A stretch of DNA of 60,851 nt from Litoreibacter ascidiaceicola (GTDB taxonomy: Bacteria > Pseudomonadota > Alphaproteobacteria > Rhodobacterales > Rhodobacteraceae), in assembly GCF_900129235.1 (NCBI RefSeq), contig NZ_FQUV01000013.1:1-60851 (forward strand). Reading direction: 5' to 3'. A program made the position numbers and the translations under genes. Numbering within the stretch: the stretch's first letter is position 1; the number at the start of each line of letters is the position of its first letter. Below the pieces are notes generated by a model, which ran no database searches, was not told where the DNA came from, and saw nothing but the letters and a program-made list of their open reading frames with translations. Shown here one piece after another: positions 16,551 through 26,881 of this stretch.

Positions 16551-17950
16551 ACTGTCGTTAGGGTTTCTACCTGCGCGATGAAGTCCTCGCCGCGGCGCTC
16601 GAAGCTGTCGTATTGATCGAAGCTCGCGGCGGCGGGGGCGAGCAGGACGGTGTCGCCCTTGACCGCATCAGCAGCAGCGCGGGCGACGGCGGTGGCCATG
16701 TCGGTGCAGACCTCGTGGGGCAGATCGCCCAGTTGCATGGCGAAACTCGCGGCCTCGCGACCGATCACATAGGCTTTGGTGACGCCGCCCAAGTGGGGCA
16801 ACAGACCGCCCAAGCCGCCCTCTTTCTCCAGCCCGCCGCAGATCCAGCGGATGTTTGTGAAGGCCTGCAACGCCTTGGCGGCGCTGTCGACATTGGTGGC
16901 TTTACTGTCATTGACGAATTTCACCCCGTCCTTCTCGCCCACCAGTTGTGAGCGGTGCGGCAGTCCGCCGAAGCTGTGGAACGCGGCCTCGATGACGCGC
17001 GGGGCAAGGCCCACCGTCCGGCAGGCGGCATAGGCGGCGCAGGCGTTTTGGTGGTTGTGGGCGCCGGGCAATCCGGGGACCGCGCGCAGGTCGATGGAGG
17101 CCATCTGCTTGCCCTTGCGCCATTCGGCAAGGAAGCCCTTCTTGGCGAAGACGTTCCAGCCGTCGCCCGCCAGCTTGCGCCCGCTGGAGACGCGGATGAC
17201 GCGGTCGTCGGTGACGCCTCCGGCCATTTGGTTGGCGAGATATTGCCCCTCGTCCTCATCCACTCCGATGATGCAACGGTCGGGGCCGCCTTCCGAGAAC
17301 AAGCGGCGTTTGGCGGTGAAGTAGCCGCCCATGCCGTGGTGGCGGTCCAGATGGTCGGGGGAGAGGTTGGTGAAGACTGCGACGTCCGGCGTGAGCGCAC
17401 GGGCGAGGTCGGTTTGGTAGCTGGAAAGCTCCAGCACCACGACTTCGCCGTCTATGGCGGGGTCCATGTCCAGCACCCCGCGCCCGATATTGCCCGCAAG
17501 CTGGGTGGGGCGTTGGGCGTGTTCAAGGATGTGATGGATCAGCGCGGAAGTGGTCGATTTGCCGTTCGATCCGGTGACGGCGATGATCTTGGGGATGCGC
17601 TCGAAATTGTCCCACTCGGAGGTGGCGAAGGAGCGGAAGAACAGGGAGATGTCGTTGTCGACGGGCACGCCCGCGTCCCATGCGGCACGCACGACTTTGT
17701 TGGGTTCGGGGTAGAGATGCGGGATGCCGGGGGAGACGATGAGCGTGGCGACGCCGTCAAACGCACCCTGCTTGGAGAGGTCACGGATGGTGAACCCTTC
17801 CGCCTGCGCCGCGTCGCGGGCCTTTTCGTTATCGTCCCAAGCGGCCACGTTTGCCCCGCCTTCGCGCAGGGCGCGTGCGGCGGACAAACCGGAGCGGCCA
17901 AGTCCCAGAACGGCGACAGTTGCGCCGGAGTATCCTTGAACGGGGATCAT
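16547..17950 (-). CDS. murD: UDP-N-acetylmuramoyl-L-alanine--D-glutamate ligase
   Basis: A 467-residue Mur ligase that adds D-glutamate. Motifs: [13 protein letters not shown] near residues 13-25 (UDP-sugar site), [11 protein letters not shown] near 127 (ATP P-loop), LELSSYQ near 173, and NDSKATN near 325 that is shared by MurD enzymes. The longer frame to 18022 has an extra 24 residues inside the upstream gene; ATG 17950 overlaps the stop of that gene (ATGA) and begins with the expected MIPVQGYSG. Coupled to a muconate-isomerase homologue, which is unusual for a dcw cluster. Confidence 0.95.
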   Translation of the reverse strand: MIPVQGYSGATVAVLGLGRSGLSAARALREGGANVAAWDDNEKARDAAQAEGFTIRDLSKQGAFDGVATLIVSPGIPHLYPEPNKVVRAAWDAGVPVDNDISLFFRSFATSEWDNFERIPKIIAVTGSNGKSTTSALIHHILEHAQRPTQLAGNIGRGVLDMDPAIDGEVVVLELSSYQTDLARALTPDVAVFTNLSPDHLDRHHGMGGYFTAKRRLFSEGGPDRCIIGVDEDEGQYLANQMAGGVTDDRVIRVSSGRKLAGDGWNVFAKKGFLAEWRKGKQMASIDLRAVPGLPGAHNHQNACAAYAACRTVGLAPRVIEAAFHSFGGLPHRSQLVGEKDGVKFVNDSKATNVDSAAKALQAFTNIRWICGGLEKEGGLGGLLPHLGGVTKAYVIGREAASFAMQLGDLPHEVCTDMATAVARAAADAVKGDTVLLAPAAASFDQYDSFERRGEDFIAQVETLTTV

Positions 17951-18282
17951 GCGGCAGCCCCTTGCAGGTTGTCGGTGTGGTAATAGGGGCCGTTGAAGTC
18001 CAATTCGAGCGAGAAGGCGCAAGGCTGGTCAACGATGGCTTTCAGCCCTGCCGACAAATCCCCCAGCAACGCGGTCATGAAATCCGCGTCGCGATGCGCC
18101 TTGGGCAGCATCGTGATGTTGATGATCACATGGGTGTGGAGGAAGTCGCTGATTTGAAAGGCGCGGGATTTGACCGCCCCTGCCCCGCTGTCATGGTTGG
18201 CAATTGTGGCCTCGATCAGCGCCATCATGGCTTGCGTATCAAGGGTCATGTCGGCGGAGTATTTGATCTCGGCATGGGGCAT
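17947..18282 (-). CDS. 5-carboxymethyl-2-hydroxymuconate delta-isomerase family (CHMI, HpaF-like)
   Basis: A 111-residue protein of the CHMI branch of the tautomerase superfamily. After Met1 comes Pro2, the catalytic base of tautomerases, followed by HAEIKYS. Family members isomerise 5-carboxymethyl-2-hydroxymuconate in homoprotocatechuate breakdown, but no other gene of that pathway is near. It lies 4 bp after an SDR gene and overlaps murD by 4 bp, so it is co-translated with cell-wall genes. The true substrate in this setting is unknown. Confidence 0.85.
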   Translation of the reverse strand: MPHAEIKYSADMTLDTQAMMALIEATIANHDSGAGAVKSRAFQISDFLHTHVIINITMLPKAHRDADFMTALLGDLSAGLKAIVDQPCAFSLELDFNGPYYHTDNLQGAAA

Positions 18283-18286
18283 GGGG

Positions 18287-18943
18287 CTACCAGTCTATCT
18301 GTTTGCGGTCGCGAAAGATGCCGCCTGTGGGGCCGGTGTCCGGCAAGGTGGCGAGCCAGATTGCGGTCTCCGCCCCCTCCTCCGGCGAGCGGGTCGCGCT
18401 GGCGCCGCCCATGCGGGTTTTCACCCAACCGGGACACATGGCGTTGATCTTGACGGTCGCAGGCAGGTCTTGTGCCGCGCGCAGCGTCAGGGCGTTCAGA
18501 CCCGCCTTGGCGACAGCATAGGCCCCGCCACCGCCGAGCCCTTCGGCAAAGCTGCCCCAGCCTGAAGACACGTTGACGACGCGCCCGTAGCTGCGGAGCT
18601 TCATGCCCGGCAGGGCGGTGCGGATCAACTCGTAGGGGGCTTGCAGCATGGTTTGCATGCTCCGTTCGAAATTGGTGCCGTCGTCGAACAGCGGCACATC
18701 TTCGAGAATGCCTGCGTTGTTCACCAGCACGTCGACATGGCTGACCCAAGGACGCGCCTCGTTGATGGATGTCGGGTCGGCGAGGTCCAAGCGTTTGAAC
18801 TCGACCCCCAGCTCCGCCGCTGCGGCTTGGCCGTGATCCGGATCGCGGGCGCCGATGATGACGCGCAGGCCTGCATCGCGCAGACCGGCGGCAATCGCCT
18901 TGCCGATGCCGCGGTTTCCGCCGGTGACGAGCGCGCGCTTCAC
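18287..18943 (-). CDS. SDR family NAD(P)-dependent oxidoreductase
   Basis: A 218-residue classical short-chain dehydrogenase. The cofactor loop [12 protein letters not shown] is at residues 7-18, NNAG near 83-86, the catalytic Ser in NVSSGWG near 131-133, and the Y-x-x-x-K pair in YAVAKAG near 146-150. A GTG start (18943) is chosen because GTGA overlaps the mraY stop and places the Rossmann strand VKRALVTGG at the N-terminus. The longer frame upstream is an mraY shadow. Substrate unknown; carbonyl reductase-type sequence. It is inserted between mraY and murD. Confidence 0.88.
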   Translation of the reverse strand: MKRALVTGGNRGIGKAIAAGLRDAGLRVIIGARDPDHGQAAAAELGVEFKRLDLADPTSINEARPWVSHVDVLVNNAGILEDVPLFDDGTNFERSMQTMLQAPYELIRTALPGMKLRSYGRVVNVSSGWGSFAEGLGGGGAYAVAKAGLNALTLRAAQDLPATVKINAMCPGWVKTRMGGASATRSPEEGAETAIWLATLPDTGPTGGIFRDRKQIDW

Positions 18944-20025
18944 CGGACTTTCAGGGTCGCGAGGCCGATCATCGCGAGGATCAGAGAGATGATCCAGAAG
19001 CGGATGACGATCTGCGGCTCGGCCCAGCCCTTTTTCTCGAAGTGGTGGTGGATCGGGGCCATCAGGAAGACCCGCTTGCCGGTTTTCTTGAAGTAGAGAA
19101 CTTGGATAATGACCGAGAGGGTTTCGACCACGAAGAGACCGCCGACGATGCCCATGACCAGCTCGTGCTTGGTCAGAACTGCGATAGTCCCAAGCGCGCC
19201 GCCCAAGGCGAGGCTGCCGGTGTCGCCCATGAACACGGCTGCTGGAGGCGCGTTGTACCACAGGAAGCCGAGGCCACCACCGATGAGACCGGCCATGAAG
19301 ATCAGCAACTCGCCAGTGCCGGGGACATAGTGCAAGCCCAGATATTCGGTGAAGTCGACGCGGCCAACAGCATAGGCGATCACGCCCAAGGTGGCGGCGG
19401 CGATCATCACCGGCATAATGGCGAGCCCGTCGAGGCCGTCGGTCAGGTTAACGGAATTGGCCGCCCCTACGATCACGAACATCGCGAAGGGGATGAACAT
19501 GAACCCGAGATTGACGAGTGTATCCTTGAATACAGGGAGCGCCAGTTGGTTGACCAGTTGGTCAGGATGCATGATCGTCGCGAAATAACCCGCGATGCCC
19601 GCAATAATGAATCCGATAATCAGGCGAATACGGGCGGACAGCCCCGCATGGGAATTTGAGGTAACCTTGGCGTAATCGTCGACAAAACCGATTGCGCCGA
19701 AGCCGACGGTCACCGCGAGCACGATCCACACGAAGCCGTTGTCGAGCCGCGCCCAGAGCAGGGTCGAAAAGATCAACGCGCCGAGGATCAGCACCCCGCC
19801 CATGGTGGGGGTGCCTTGCTTGGTCAGAATGTGGCTTTCGGGGCCATCATCGCGGATCGGCTGGCCGTTGCGCTGCTTGCGTTTGAGCAGATTGATCAGA
19901 GGACGGCCAAACAGGAAGCCGAAAATCAGCGCTGTGAAGAACGCCCCACCCGCACGAAAAGTGATGTAGCGAAATAGGTTAAAGAAATCGCCGCCATCTG
20001 AAAATGCGGTGAGCCAATACAACAT
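18940..20025 (-). CDS. mraY: Phospho-N-acetylmuramoyl-pentapeptide-transferase
   Basis: A 361-residue, ten-span membrane enzyme that transfers phospho-MurNAc-pentapeptide to undecaprenyl phosphate, making lipid I. The catalytic motifs are clear: VDDYAK near residues 115-120, [11 protein letters not shown] near 190-200, and [13 protein letters not shown] near 322-334. The length is standard. It starts 15 bp after murF and its TGA overlaps the GTG of the SDR gene. Confidence 0.98.
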   Translation of the reverse strand: MLYWLTAFSDGGDFFNLFRYITFRAGGAFFTALIFGFLFGRPLINLLKRKQRNGQPIRDDGPESHILTKQGTPTMGGVLILGALIFSTLLWARLDNGFVWIVLAVTVGFGAIGFVDDYAKVTSNSHAGLSARIRLIIGFIIAGIAGYFATIMHPDQLVNQLALPVFKDTLVNLGFMFIPFAMFVIVGAANSVNLTDGLDGLAIMPVMIAAATLGVIAYAVGRVDFTEYLGLHYVPGTGELLIFMAGLIGGGLGFLWYNAPPAAVFMGDTGSLALGGALGTIAVLTKHELVMGIVGGLFVVETLSVIIQVLYFKKTGKRVFLMAPIHHHFEKKGWAEPQIVIRFWIISLILAMIGLATLKVR

Positions 20026-20040
20026 GTAGCGGTGTCCCTC

Positions 20041-21447
20041 TTAGTTATCTGCTACGGATTGGCCCAAATTTGTGATGGCGTCAACGATCAGTGCCATTTT
20101 CATCGACAAAGATCCCTTCGCCATGACCACATCACCTGCTTTCACCAAGGCCAGCGGGCTGTCGGCCAGCTCGGCGCTGGTGGCGGCCCACAGACCTTGC
20201 TTTGAGGTCGGCAGCGCCTCGTAGAGATGCTTCATCAGCGGACCGATGCAATGAACCTGCTGGATTTCGGCCATAGCCGGGTGGGTGGCGAAGCCCGCGT
20301 GAAGCGCGGTCTCGGTCGGGCCGAGTTCTTTCATGTCACCCAGAATGGCAACGCGGCGTCCGGCCGGTGCGGGCGGCATCGCGGCAGCCAGCACGTCGAG
20401 CGCGGCCCCGACAGAAGCAGGGTTTGCGTTATAGGCGTCATCGAACAGATCAATCCCCTGCTCGGGCATTTGCGCATCCAGATGGATGAAGCGGCGCTGA
20501 CCGCGACCGGAGGGCGGCGCCCAGTCCCCAAGTGCCACGGCCGCGCGACCCAAATCGGCCCCCGCCGCGGAAGCCGCTGCGAGACAGGCCAAACCGTTCA
20601 TCGCAAAATGCCGACCGGGGGCGCCGAGCTTGAACAGCAATGCGTCGCCGTTATGGCTGGCGCGGCAGACGGTGGAGGCATCGCCGGAGGTTGCCTCAAG
20701 AAGATGCCAGTCCGCGCCGTCGGTTTCGCCGAAGGTTTGGCGATTGGAGGGCGCAAGCGAGAGGAGCAGGCCGCTTGTGGGCAAGTCCGCGTTGATGATG
20801 GCGGTGCCACCGTCTTCCAAGCCGTCGAAGATCGCGGCCTTCTCGCGGGCGATGTCTTCGACGGAAGCGAAGGCCTCTAGATGCGCGGGGGCGACGATTG
20901 TGATCACCGCCACATGCGGGCGGGCCATTTTGGCGAGAGGCGCGATTTCACCTGCGTGGTTCATGCCGATCTCGATCACCGCGAAGTCGGTATTTTTCGG
21001 CATCCGCGCCAAGGTCAGCGGCACGCCCCAGTGGTTGTTGTAGCTTTTCTCGGCGGCGTGGATTTTGCCCTGCCCCGTTAATGCGGTGCGCAGCATTTCC
21101 TTGGTGGAGGTCTTGCCGACGGAGCCGGTGACGCCGATCACGCGGGCGGAGGTGCGGGCGCGGGCGGCGCGGCCAAGGGCTTCGAGACCGGTTAAGACAT
21201 CGTCAACGACGAGCAGGGGAGCGTCCGCAGGCACGCCTTCGGGGATACGGGAGACCAGCGCGCAGGCGGCCCCGTTCGCCAAGGCTTGCGCCACGAAGTC
21301 ATGCCCGTCGCGCACGTCCTTGAGGGCGACGAACATGTCACCGGCTTGCAGCGTGCGCGTGTCGATGGACACCCCTGTGGCTTTCCAAGGGGTGGCGGAG
21401 GTGCCGCCTGTTGCCGCGATGGCTTCGCTTGACGTCCAGAGTGTCAT
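20041..21447 (-). CDS. murF: UDP-N-acetylmuramoyl-tripeptide--D-alanyl-D-alanine ligase
   Basis: A 468-residue Mur ligase that adds the D-Ala-D-Ala dipeptide. Motifs: FVALKDVRDGHDFV near residues 40-53, the ATP P-loop GSVGKTSTKEM near 107-117 and NNHWGVPLTLARMP near 137-150, as well as DDAYNANP near 325, typical of MurF. The start overlaps the murE stop by 4 bp. No unusual features. Confidence 0.96.
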   Translation of the reverse strand: MTLWTSSEAIAATGGTSATPWKATGVSIDTRTLQAGDMFVALKDVRDGHDFVAQALANGAACALVSRIPEGVPADAPLLVVDDVLTGLEALGRAARARTSARVIGVTGSVGKTSTKEMLRTALTGQGKIHAAEKSYNNHWGVPLTLARMPKNTDFAVIEIGMNHAGEIAPLAKMARPHVAVITIVAPAHLEAFASVEDIAREKAAIFDGLEDGGTAIINADLPTSGLLLSLAPSNRQTFGETDGADWHLLEATSGDASTVCRASHNGDALLFKLGAPGRHFAMNGLACLAAASAAGADLGRAAVALGDWAPPSGRGQRRFIHLDAQMPEQGIDLFDDAYNANPASVGAALDVLAAAMPPAPAGRRVAILGDMKELGPTETALHAGFATHPAMAEIQQVHCIGPLMKHLYEALPTSKQGLWAATSAELADSPLALVKAGDVVMAKGSLSMKMALIVDAITNLGQSVADN

Positions 21448-22925
21448 AGCTGCCCCTCCAACGCGGCGACGGCCACGCTTGCTTGTTCCACATCGTCAAA
21501 GGGCAGCACGTCGTCGCCCACCGTTTGGCCTGTCTCGTGGCCTTTGCCCGCAATCAGCAGCGTGTCGCCGGGCCCGAGCGCGTCGACGCCGCGCAGGATC
21601 GCCTCGGCGCGGTCGCCCACTTCGGTGGCGCTTGGGACGGCGACCATAATGGCCGCACGGATCGAGGCCGGATCTTCGGTGCGCGGGTTATCGTCGGTGA
21701 CGAACACCACGTCGGCATTGTCGCGCGCGGCGGCCCCCATCAGCGGGCGTTTGCTTTTGTCGCGGTCGCCGCCTGCGCCAAAGACCACCACCAAACGGCC
21801 CATGACATGCGGGCGCATTGCTTTGAGCGCGGTCGCAAGCGCGTCAGGTGTGTGGGCGTAGTCGACGAAAACCGCAGCCCCGTTGGCGCGGGTCGCGGCC
21901 TTTTGCATACGGCCCCGCACCGTGGTGAGCATCGGCAGGGTTTGGAACACTTCGGCGGGCTTTGCCCCTGCCCCGATCGCCAAGCCAGCGGCGACCATGA
22001 CGTTGGACGCTTGGAAGCCGCCGATCAGATCGAGGCGGGCTTGATGGACCTCGCCACCGAAGGAGAAGCGCAGGTCCTGACCGGTTGCATCGAAGCGTTG
22101 GCCAAGCAGTTGCAGATCGCAATTGCCGGACGCACCGACCCGCAGCAGACGGTGGCCCCGTTCGTTTGCGATGGCGGCCATTTCCGCGCCTTTGGGGTCG
22201 TCCATATTGATCACCGCCACGCCGTCCTGCGCCAGAACGCGGCGGAACAGGCCTGCTTTGGCGTTGAAGTAGTCTTGGAAGGTGGCGTGGTAGTCGAGGT
22301 GATCTTGGGTGAAGTTAGTGAATGCGGCGGCCACCAGATGCACCCCGTCAAGGCGGCGTTGCTCCAGCCCGTGCGACGAGGCCTCCATCGCGGCGTGGGT
22401 CACACCTTGGCCTGCCATCTCGGACAGCAGTTTGTGCAGTGTAATCGGCTCCGGCGTGGTGTGGGTCATGGGTGCAGTGAACACGCCTTCGACGCCAGCG
22501 GTGCCGAAATTGACCGCCTCCAGCCCTAGTTCCAGCCAGATTTGGCGGGTGAAGCTGGCGACGGAGGTTTTGCCGTTGGTGCCTGTCACCGCGACCATGG
22601 TGCCGGGCTGCGCGCCGAACCAAAGCGCTGCGGCATAGGCGAGCGCTTGGCGGGGGTCTTCGGTGACGATCAAGGCGGCGTTCGAGGCGGCGATCTCGTC
22701 CTCGGCGATTGAAGCGCCCTCGGGATCGGTCAGGATTGCGGCGGCATCCATGCGCAAGGCGTATTGGATAAACTCCGCGCCGTGCATATTGGAGCCGGGC
22801 AAGGCCGCGAACAGATGGCCCGGCTTGACCAAGCGGCTGTCCACCGACAGGCCTGTCACTTCGGCCTCGGCCCCACCTTGGGCTGTGAGCCCCAATTCAT
22901 TCAGGCTTGCGCGAGTGCGTGCCAT
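21444..22925 (-). CDS. murE: UDP-N-acetylmuramoyl-L-alanyl-D-glutamate--2,6-diaminopimelate ligase
   Basis: A 493-residue Mur ligase. The P-loop is GTNGKTSVASF near residues 111-121, and the DNPR motif (DDNPRTEDP near 405-413) marks the meso-diaminopimelate-adding type, as expected for a Gram-negative cell wall. The start is 38 bp from the ftsI stop; the stop overlaps the murF start. The length is typical. Confidence 0.96.
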   Translation of the reverse strand: MARTRASLNELGLTAQGGAEAEVTGLSVDSRLVKPGHLFAALPGSNMHGAEFIQYALRMDAAAILTDPEGASIAEDEIAASNAALIVTEDPRQALAYAAALWFGAQPGTMVAVTGTNGKTSVASFTRQIWLELGLEAVNFGTAGVEGVFTAPMTHTTPEPITLHKLLSEMAGQGVTHAAMEASSHGLEQRRLDGVHLVAAAFTNFTQDHLDYHATFQDYFNAKAGLFRRVLAQDGVAVINMDDPKGAEMAAIANERGHRLLRVGASGNCDLQLLGQRFDATGQDLRFSFGGEVHQARLDLIGGFQASNVMVAAGLAIGAGAKPAEVFQTLPMLTTVRGRMQKAATRANGAAVFVDYAHTPDALATALKAMRPHVMGRLVVVFGAGGDRDKSKRPLMGAAARDNADVVFVTDDNPRTEDPASIRAAIMVAVPSATEVGDRAEAILRGVDALGPGDTLLIAGKGHETGQTVGDDVLPFDDVEQASVAVAALEGQL

Positions 22926-22963
22926 ACTGCCCCCCGGGTTGTCGTCCCAGTTTGGCCTTCGGG

Positions 22964-24748
22964 CTACTCGGACGCCGTGTTTACGACTTTGCTCAATTCA
23001 CCGCGATCAAGCTCTGGCCGCAAGCCCAAAAGGGGTGCAGTGCGCCGGATCATTTCAGCGGCGACCGGAACAGCGGTCCAACCAGCGGTGCGGCGCGGCT
23101 TTTTGCCGGAGTTTTCCGACGGCTCGTCTAGGGTGACGATCAGCACGTATTTCGGGTCACTCATCGGGAAAGCGGAGGCGAATGTCGCGATGACCTTGTC
23201 CTTGTAGTAGCCACCTTTTGGCTTGGGCTTGTCTGCGGTGCCGGTTTTGCCGCCGACCTCATAGCCCGGAACGCGCGCAAACGAGGCGGTGCCGCGTTTC
23301 ACGACTTCACGCAGCATGGTGCGGGCTTGGGCCGACGTGCGTTCGGAGATCACGCGCGGGCCTTTTTCGACAGTTTGCTGTTTGAGGAGCGTCGGCTTCA
23401 CCAAGGTGCCACCGTTGACGATTGACGAATATGCGGCGGCCAGATGCAGCGGGCTTGCGGCCATGCCGTGCCCGTAAGACACTGTCATGGTATGAATATC
23501 CGCCCATTTTTTGGGTAAGAGCGGCTTTGCACCATGCGCCTCAACCAGCTCCACCGGAGTGGAGTCAAAGAAGCCGAGCGATTTCAGAAACTCTTTCTGG
23601 CGCTTCGCGCCAATGTCGAGCGCCATGCGTGCGGTGCCGATATTCGAGGACTTCACGATGATGTCGGTGACGCTGAGTTGCGCGCCATAATTGTGGAAGT
23701 CGCGAATTCTGAAGCGGCCCTTTTGCATCGGGCCTTTGGTGTTGATCATGGTGTTCGGATTGACCAAGCCGATATCCAGCGCCTGCGCTGCGGCGAAGAT
23801 TTTGAAGGTGGAGCCAAGCTCATACACGCCTTGAACGGCACGGTTGAACAGCGGGCTGTCGGACGGATCACCCTTGATCAGCCCGTTGGGGCGGGTGTTG
23901 GGGTCGAAGTCCGGCAGGGAAATCATCGAAATGACCTCGCCCGTGTGGACGTCCATCAGGATGCTTGTGGCACCTTTGGCGTTCATCAGCTTCATGCCGC
24001 CTTCCAGCACCTGACGCGACGCGGCCTGAATGGTCATGTCGAGCGACAGGCGCAGGGGCGCGCCATCCATGGCAGGGTCGCGCAGAAAATTGTCGAACGC
24101 CTTTTCCACGCCAGCGGTGCCGATGACTTCGGCGGAATGGACACCCTCGCGCCCGAAACTTGCACCACCCAGCACATGTGCTGCGAGTTTGCCGTTTGGA
24201 TAGAGGCGCATTTCGCGCGGGCCAAACAACAAGCCGGGGTCGCCGATATCGTGCACGGCCTGCATCTGTTCGGGGCTGAGTTTCTTTTTGATCCACAGGA
24301 ACTTGCGGCTGCCGCTGAAATCCTTGTTCAACCGCTCCAAATTCAAATCGGGGAAAATCGCGACCAGCTCTTTGGCGGCGCGTTCAGGCTCGATCATCAG
24401 ATGCGGCTGGGCGTAGAGCGAATTGGTGATCAGGTTGGTCGCCAGAACGCGGCCATTTCTATCCACAATATCAGAGCGTTGCGCGACGATGTTCGCGCCC
24501 GAGGTGGAGGCGCGTGGCTCCGCCGCCTCGGTCGAGGCCAGCACGGTCATCCGCGCGCCAATCATCAAGAAAGCGAGGACGAAAAAGACGCCCGTGAACA
24601 GCAGACGGCTTTCAGCGCGCTGGCGCATCTTGTCGCGCATTTCCTCGTGCCGCAGGCGGATGTTTTCACGCTCGATGCGGTCGGGGTTTTCGCCCTTCTG
24701 TCTTGCTTGCAGAATTCGCGCCAAAGGGCGCAGCGGGGTGCGGATCAT
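22964..24748 (-). CDS. ftsI: Peptidoglycan D,D-transpeptidase FtsI (penicillin-binding protein 3)
   Basis: A 594-residue class B penicillin-binding protein for septal wall synthesis. A cytoplasmic basic N-terminus is followed by one membrane span (about residues 48-68), a dimerisation domain, and the transpeptidase domain with all three active-site motifs: STFK near 311 (nucleophile Ser), SSN near 367, and KTGT near 498. It pairs with FtsW and FtsL, both in this cluster. The stop of ftsL overlaps its start by 4 bp. Confidence 0.96.
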   Translation of the reverse strand: MIRTPLRPLARILQARQKGENPDRIERENIRLRHEEMRDKMRQRAESRLLFTGVFFVLAFLMIGARMTVLASTEAAEPRASTSGANIVAQRSDIVDRNGRVLATNLITNSLYAQPHLMIEPERAAKELVAIFPDLNLERLNKDFSGSRKFLWIKKKLSPEQMQAVHDIGDPGLLFGPREMRLYPNGKLAAHVLGGASFGREGVHSAEVIGTAGVEKAFDNFLRDPAMDGAPLRLSLDMTIQAASRQVLEGGMKLMNAKGATSILMDVHTGEVISMISLPDFDPNTRPNGLIKGDPSDSPLFNRAVQGVYELGSTFKIFAAAQALDIGLVNPNTMINTKGPMQKGRFRIRDFHNYGAQLSVTDIIVKSSNIGTARMALDIGAKRQKEFLKSLGFFDSTPVELVEAHGAKPLLPKKWADIHTMTVSYGHGMAASPLHLAAAYSSIVNGGTLVKPTLLKQQTVEKGPRVISERTSAQARTMLREVVKRGTASFARVPGYEVGGKTGTADKPKPKGGYYKDKVIATFASAFPMSDPKYVLIVTLDEPSENSGKKPRRTAGWTAVPVAAEMIRRTAPLLGLRPELDRGELSKVVNTASE

Positions 24749-25119
24749 GGGTATTGTTCTCCGTCCTCGGCCAGATAGTTGCCGCGCACATCGACGGCGC
24801 CGTTGATCTCGTTGATGTCCAACTCGACTTCAGGGGCCGGGAAGGTGACCTGCGCCACATCGCCGAACTGGTCGGGGGTGATGGGCAGCAATTCGAGATC
24901 GGGGAAGTTCAGGTCTGCCAGATCGCGCAGGCGTTCGGGGCGGTTCAGATAGGCCCATTCGGCGGCCAGCACCGAGAGCGTTTCACGAGACGAGCCGATT
25001 TCGCGTTGCAGACCGGATGCCGTGCGCAGCGCATCCTGCGTTTCGTAGTTTTCGTAGTAAGCCCAATAGCCAAGGCCCATGACCGCGAGGGCCGATACGG
25101 TGTAAAATAGCCCACGCAT
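24745..25119 (-). CDS. ftsL: Cell division protein FtsL
   Basis: A 124-residue bitopic protein with a short cytoplasmic N-terminus, one membrane segment at about residues 4-20 and a periplasmic coiled-coil-like region up to about residue 60 (SETLSVLAAEWAYLNRPERL resembles the leucine-zipper part of alphaproteobacterial FtsL). Sequence conservation is low in this family, so the name rests mainly on the fixed position between rsmH and ftsI, topology and length. Its start codon shares a base with the rsmH stop. Confidence 0.85.
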   Translation of the reverse strand: MRGLFYTVSALAVMGLGYWAYYENYETQDALRTASGLQREIGSSRETLSVLAAEWAYLNRPERLRDLADLNFPDLELLPITPDQFGDVAQVTFPAPEVELDINEINGAVDVRGNYLAEDGEQYP

Positions 25120-26108
25120 TACAATAGCTCCTGTCCTGTCAGTTTGGGCAGGCCCAAGCCCGCCCTCCCCTTATCTGCTGCGGGGGCGTCGGTGCGCCGC
25201 CCTACTCTTAGTTTGGCCGAGCGCGAGCGCGGGTTGCGCGCCAGCTCGTCCTTATCCGCCGTCACCGCTTTGCGGGTGATCAGCTCGAATGTCGGGGCGT
25301 CGGCCAGCTGCTCTGGGGCGTGGCGCGAGCCGCCGCCGGTGCGACCTGCGCGGGCTTGGAGGTATTTTTTAACGATGCGGTCTTCGAGCGAGTGGAAGGT
25401 CACGACGGCTAGTTCTCCACCGGGCTTAAGCGCACGCTCTGCGGCCTCCAAGCCGCTGATAAGTTGGCCGAATTCGTCGTTCACCGCGATGCGGATCGCT
25501 TGAAAGCTGCGGGTCGCGGGGTGGCTTTTGCTTGGGTTGCCTTTGGGCAAAACGCTTTCTATGACCTCGACCAGTTTGGCCGTGGTGGTAATGGGTCGTG
25601 CCGCGATGATCGCCTTGGCGATGCGGCGCGAGGCGCGTTCTTCGCCGTATTGGAACAGGATGTCGGCCAGCAGCGCCTCGGAGCCTTCGTTGACCAGATC
25701 GGCGGCGCTGAGGCCGTCTTGTCCCATGCGCATGTCCAGCGGTCCGTCGCGCAGGAAGGAAAAGCCGCGCTCGGCCTGATCAAGCTGCATGGAGGAGACG
25801 CCGAGGTCCAGCACCACACCGTCGACCAACTCGCCCGCGAGGATGTCGAGTTCGGAGAATGTGCCGCGTTTGAGGATGAGGCCGGGGTAGTCGCCTGCCC
25901 ATGTGGCGGCCATCTCGAAGACCAAAGGATCGCGGTCGATTGCGATGACCTTCGCGCCCTTGTCGAGGAATGCTTTCGTGTAGCCGCCCGCGCCGAAGGT
26001 GCCGTCGACCCAGACGCCTTGTGGGGTTACCGTATCAAGGATTGCATCAATGAGGACCGGCAGGTGCGGCGCATCAGGGTTTGTCTCACGCGGCACTTTA
26101 GCAGACAT
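25119..26108 (-). CDS. rsmH: 16S rRNA (cytosine-1402-N4)-methyltransferase RsmH (MraW)
   Basis: A 329-residue SAM-dependent enzyme that methylates C1402 of 16S rRNA. Early motifs: [11 protein letters not shown] near residues 15-25 and [10 protein letters not shown] near 35-44 (SAM site); later [18 protein letters not shown] near 101-118, [11 protein letters not shown] near 119-129 and [10 protein letters not shown] near 240-249. It lies 4 bp from the mraZ stop, the canonical start of a dcw operon. Confidence 0.97.
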   Translation of the reverse strand: MSAKVPRETNPDAPHLPVLIDAILDTVTPQGVWVDGTFGAGGYTKAFLDKGAKVIAIDRDPLVFEMAATWAGDYPGLILKRGTFSELDILAGELVDGVVLDLGVSSMQLDQAERGFSFLRDGPLDMRMGQDGLSAADLVNEGSEALLADILFQYGEERASRRIAKAIIAARPITTTAKLVEVIESVLPKGNPSKSHPATRSFQAIRIAVNDEFGQLISGLEAAERALKPGGELAVVTFHSLEDRIVKKYLQARAGRTGGGSRHAPEQLADAPTFELITRKAVTADKDELARNPRSRSAKLRVGRRTDAPAADKGRAGLGLPKLTGQELL

Positions 26109-26112
26109 GGGC

Positions 26113-26637
26113 CTACTCCGCAGCGGATGGCTCTGGAGCCATCTCCAACAATTCTAGAGGGTCAAAGTCGTCACCCTGCTCGTCGAGCCAGTCTTCGATG
26201 TCGGAGTTCCGCGCCTCGAATGCGTCTGGCGCCCAGATCTGGAACGTATCGCCCATCGCAACGAACTTCGCTTCGCCTTTGAGGCCGATTTTCTCACGCA
26301 GTTTTGCGGGCAGCACAAGGCGGCCTGTGTCGTCGGTTTGCGTAGGTAGGGATTGTGCGTTGAACAGATGCTCCAGCGCGCGACGCGGCTTGGAGCCACG
26401 TGGCAGGCGAGCGATCTTCTCGTCGACTTCCTTGATGGCCTCTTGCGTATAGGCTTCAAGATAATTTTGGGATTTGCCACCATAAACGATGACGACATTG
26501 GGGCTTAGACCTTCGGTCCAATCGGGGTCGGAGGCTTCCAGAACACGGCGAAACAGGGCCGGGATAGACACCCTGCCCTTGCTGTCCACCTTGTGGACGC
26601 CTTCACCTCTGAACCGTTGTGCCACTGTCCGCGCCAC
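26113..26637 (-). CDS. mraZ: Transcriptional regulator MraZ
   Basis: A 174-residue DNA-binding protein with two SpoVT/AbrB-like repeats, each with the D-x-x-G-R signature: [10 protein letters not shown] near residues 19-28 and [10 protein letters not shown] near 101-110. In other bacteria it binds direct TGGG repeats upstream of its own gene and represses the dcw operon. Here it is the first gene of the cluster, with TGGG arrays spaced by 10 bp in the upstream region (26882-26925 and 27041-27104). The acidic C-terminal tail is longer than in E. coli, as is usual in Alphaproteobacteria. Confidence 0.96.
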   Translation of the reverse strand: MARTVAQRFRGEGVHKVDSKGRVSIPALFRRVLEASDPDWTEGLSPNVVIVYGGKSQNYLEAYTQEAIKEVDEKIARLPRGSKPRRALEHLFNAQSLPTQTDDTGRLVLPAKLREKIGLKGEAKFVAMGDTFQIWAPDAFEARNSDIEDWLDEQGDDFDPLELLEMAPEPSAAE

Positions 26638-26881
26638 CCTTTCTCAAACTCGGGCCCTTAAACGGAAAACGGCAAGTTGATCTGCTGCCACTGATCAACC
26701 TGCCGCCCTCGTTCCCGTCTAGGGAGATGTTTGACCCGCGCCACCTGGGGGGATGTCTGCTCGCGCAGGGCCAAACGTAGTTAGATAAAGTCGGTGCCTG
26801 TATGAAACCATTTGGTCGCCTTGGGGTTCTTAGTCGCCCCTTGTTTTTAGTTGCCGTCTTTATCGTGAGAACTTTGTGCCA

